A DNA stretch of 7,462 nucleotides from Acidobacteriaceae bacterium. GTDB taxonomy: Bacteria; Acidobacteriota; Terriglobia; Terriglobales; Acidobacteriaceae. The DNA lies in assembly GCA_030040175.1 (NCBI GenBank), contig JASHUF010000074.1, forward strand, positions 1-7,462, in the 5' to 3' direction. Within the stretch, counting starts at the first letter, position 1. Every line of letters starts with the position of its first letter. A model generated the notes under the pieces. That model saw nothing but the letters and a program-made list of their open reading frames with translations. It was not told where the DNA came from and made no database searches. A program made the position numbers and the translations under genes. Below are positions 6,611 through 7,462 of this stretch, in pieces.

Positions 6611-6987
6611 CCCTGCGGATTCTCGCGGTACTGGTTCGCTATCAAATGTCTCTCGAGCAGTCGCACACGCTCGCAGGCCTGAGCAGCGCGCTGGCTTCCG
6701 GTCCCGGCCTGGCCGGGTCCTGCAAGGGGATGATCTGGGACAACACGCCCCAACCGATTGCCCATGCGCAACTCCCGCCCGCGTTTCTCTATCGCCATTC
6801 GCACGAGAACAACGCCACCCGCCGGCATCACGGTCCCATCCGGCGGATGATCGCGCAACCCTGGCGCCTGCTGCCAGCGCTGGCGCGCCGCGGGAGCGTG
6901 CTGGTGCATACCTGCGCGATGCTCAGAACGGCGCAGCGTGCAGCGCCGTCGCCTAATCCCGGCCCGCGGATGCGTGCAGCGTCGTGA
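6607..6987 (+). pseudogene. Degenerate family-2 glycosyltransferase (rhamnosyltransferase-like)
   Basis: From the CTG at 6613 the frame reads LRILAVLVRYQMSLEQSHTL, then IWDNTPQP (about 41-48) and FLYRHSHEN (58-66). This is the N-terminal Rossmann-like start of GT-A family-2 transferases of polysaccharide loci, where a (W/Y)DNSP motif is followed by a YRHxxEN...G(V/T)xGAYN segment. Here the homology stops right after HEN. The GAYN helix and the DxD metal/nucleotide-sugar motif are absent. The last ~55 residues (with RRMIAQPWRLLPALARRGS) are unrecognised but could be a displaced C-terminus left by an internal deletion. Only 124 codons remain of a usual ~300. The start codon reads CTG (TTG at 6607 overlaps the flippase stop). 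Its end overlaps the convergent outer-membrane gene by 35 bases. It is almost certainly inactive as an enzyme. Confidence 0.7.
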
Positions 6988-7462
6988 CGAGTTGAAGGGA
7001 GAACGTGTCCTCGTTATGGGGAGATCCCTGGTTCGAGTGCTTGATCTCGTAGTCGAATTTGATGAGCTGCAGATGGTCGGGCCGGAATGCGGCGGCCGAC
7101 TCCAGATTGCGCACTCTTCCCGCTTCGTTGGCGCTGGTGAGTCCCGCGCGCGCCGCAAGATACCAGCGCGGGCTCAGGACCTGCCTGGCTTCGGCATAAC
7201 TCGCCCACTCGCGATACGTGGGAATCGCCTTATAGGGCATGACGAAGTGCTGCACTTCGCCTTGCACGCTGCTGTGTCCGCGCGCCCACGCGCCATCCGC
7301 TCCCAGCGCGCGAGCCGGAAGCGTGTTCGGATTTGCCTCGCCGGGGAAAAAGTATTTGTATTGCCGGTCCAGATAAGGACCGCGGTAGCCGGAGACCCCG
7401 ACGCGGAAGCCCTGATGCAGGGTATAGCCGGCGCCGCCGGCCCAGTTGCCGTACTGATCGTG
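6953..7462 (-). CDS. Porin-like outer-membrane beta-barrel protein, C-terminal part, cut by window edge
   Basis: The visible 169 codons run in one open frame from the right edge to TAG at 6953-6955; the start lies beyond the window. The sequence shows alternating hydrophobic/polar strands with aromatic girdles, for example GGAGYTLHQGFRVGVSGYRG, WYLAARAGLTSA, HLQLIKFDYEIKHS and the last strand TFSLQLVTTLHA. Loops are rich in Gly, Asn and Asp. This pattern fits a beta-barrel in the outer membrane, probably a porin or related channel. No catalytic motif is visible. The final residues (HASAGRD) extend past the last strand, rather than ending in the usual terminal Phe. An internal GTG (7265-7267) should not be taken as the start, because the barrel pattern continues upstream of it. 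The specific family is not recognised. Confidence 0.65.
   Translation of the reverse strand, partial: HDQYGNWAGGAGYTLHQGFRVGVSGYRGPYLDRQYKYFFPGEANPNTLPARALGADGAWARGHSSVQGEVQHFVMPYKAIPTYREWASYAEARQVLSPRWYLAARAGLTSANEAGRVRNLESAAAFRPDHLQLIKFDYEIKHSNQGSPHNEDTFSLQLVTTLHASAGRD

Overview
The window is about 60% GC with strong G/C bias at third codon positions. It looks like a chromosomal segment of a motile soil bacterium, most likely an Acidobacteriota member (Terriglobia-like). That assignment rests on recalled resemblance of the transhydrogenase N-terminus, the Wzz/flippase/glycosyltransferase proteins and a short 'GGGCACGAC...GTCGTGCCC' intergenic palindrome to acidobacterial genomes. No rRNA or other phylogenetic marker is present, so it is an inference.

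Left part, all on the minus strand: the first ~101 codons of a soluble pyridine nucleotide transhydrogenase (sthA, cut by the window edge); a spacer holding a nested inverted repeat; a complete two-TM methyl-accepting chemotaxis protein preceded by a very good sigma-28 (FliA) promoter match; then a secreted PQQ-dependent sorbosone/glucose dehydrogenase-type beta-propeller. Upstream of the dehydrogenase lies a short CxxC-containing reading frame (56 codons) that looks coding and may be a small protein or the frameshifted end of one.

Middle and right part, on the plus strand: the remains of an exopolysaccharide/O-antigen locus. It starts just after a perfect palindrome (REP-like) with a 5'-truncated Wzz/GNVR chain-length determinant. 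A full-length Wzx-type polysaccharide flippase follows, overlapping that fragment. Last comes a family-2 glycosyltransferase remnant whose expected ATG reads CTG and whose catalytic middle is missing. The order wzz-wzx-GT is normal for such loci, but only the flippase is intact.

The right end carries, on the minus strand and convergent with the glycosyltransferase remnant, the C-terminal ~169 residues of a porin-like outer-membrane beta-barrel protein.

I see no CRISPR array, transposase, tRNA or rRNA, and no convincing new multi-gene system. The most useful observations are the sigma-28 promoter, the nested inverted repeat upstream of sthA, the small CxxC ORF, and the palindrome that coincides with the breakpoint of the decayed polysaccharide locus.
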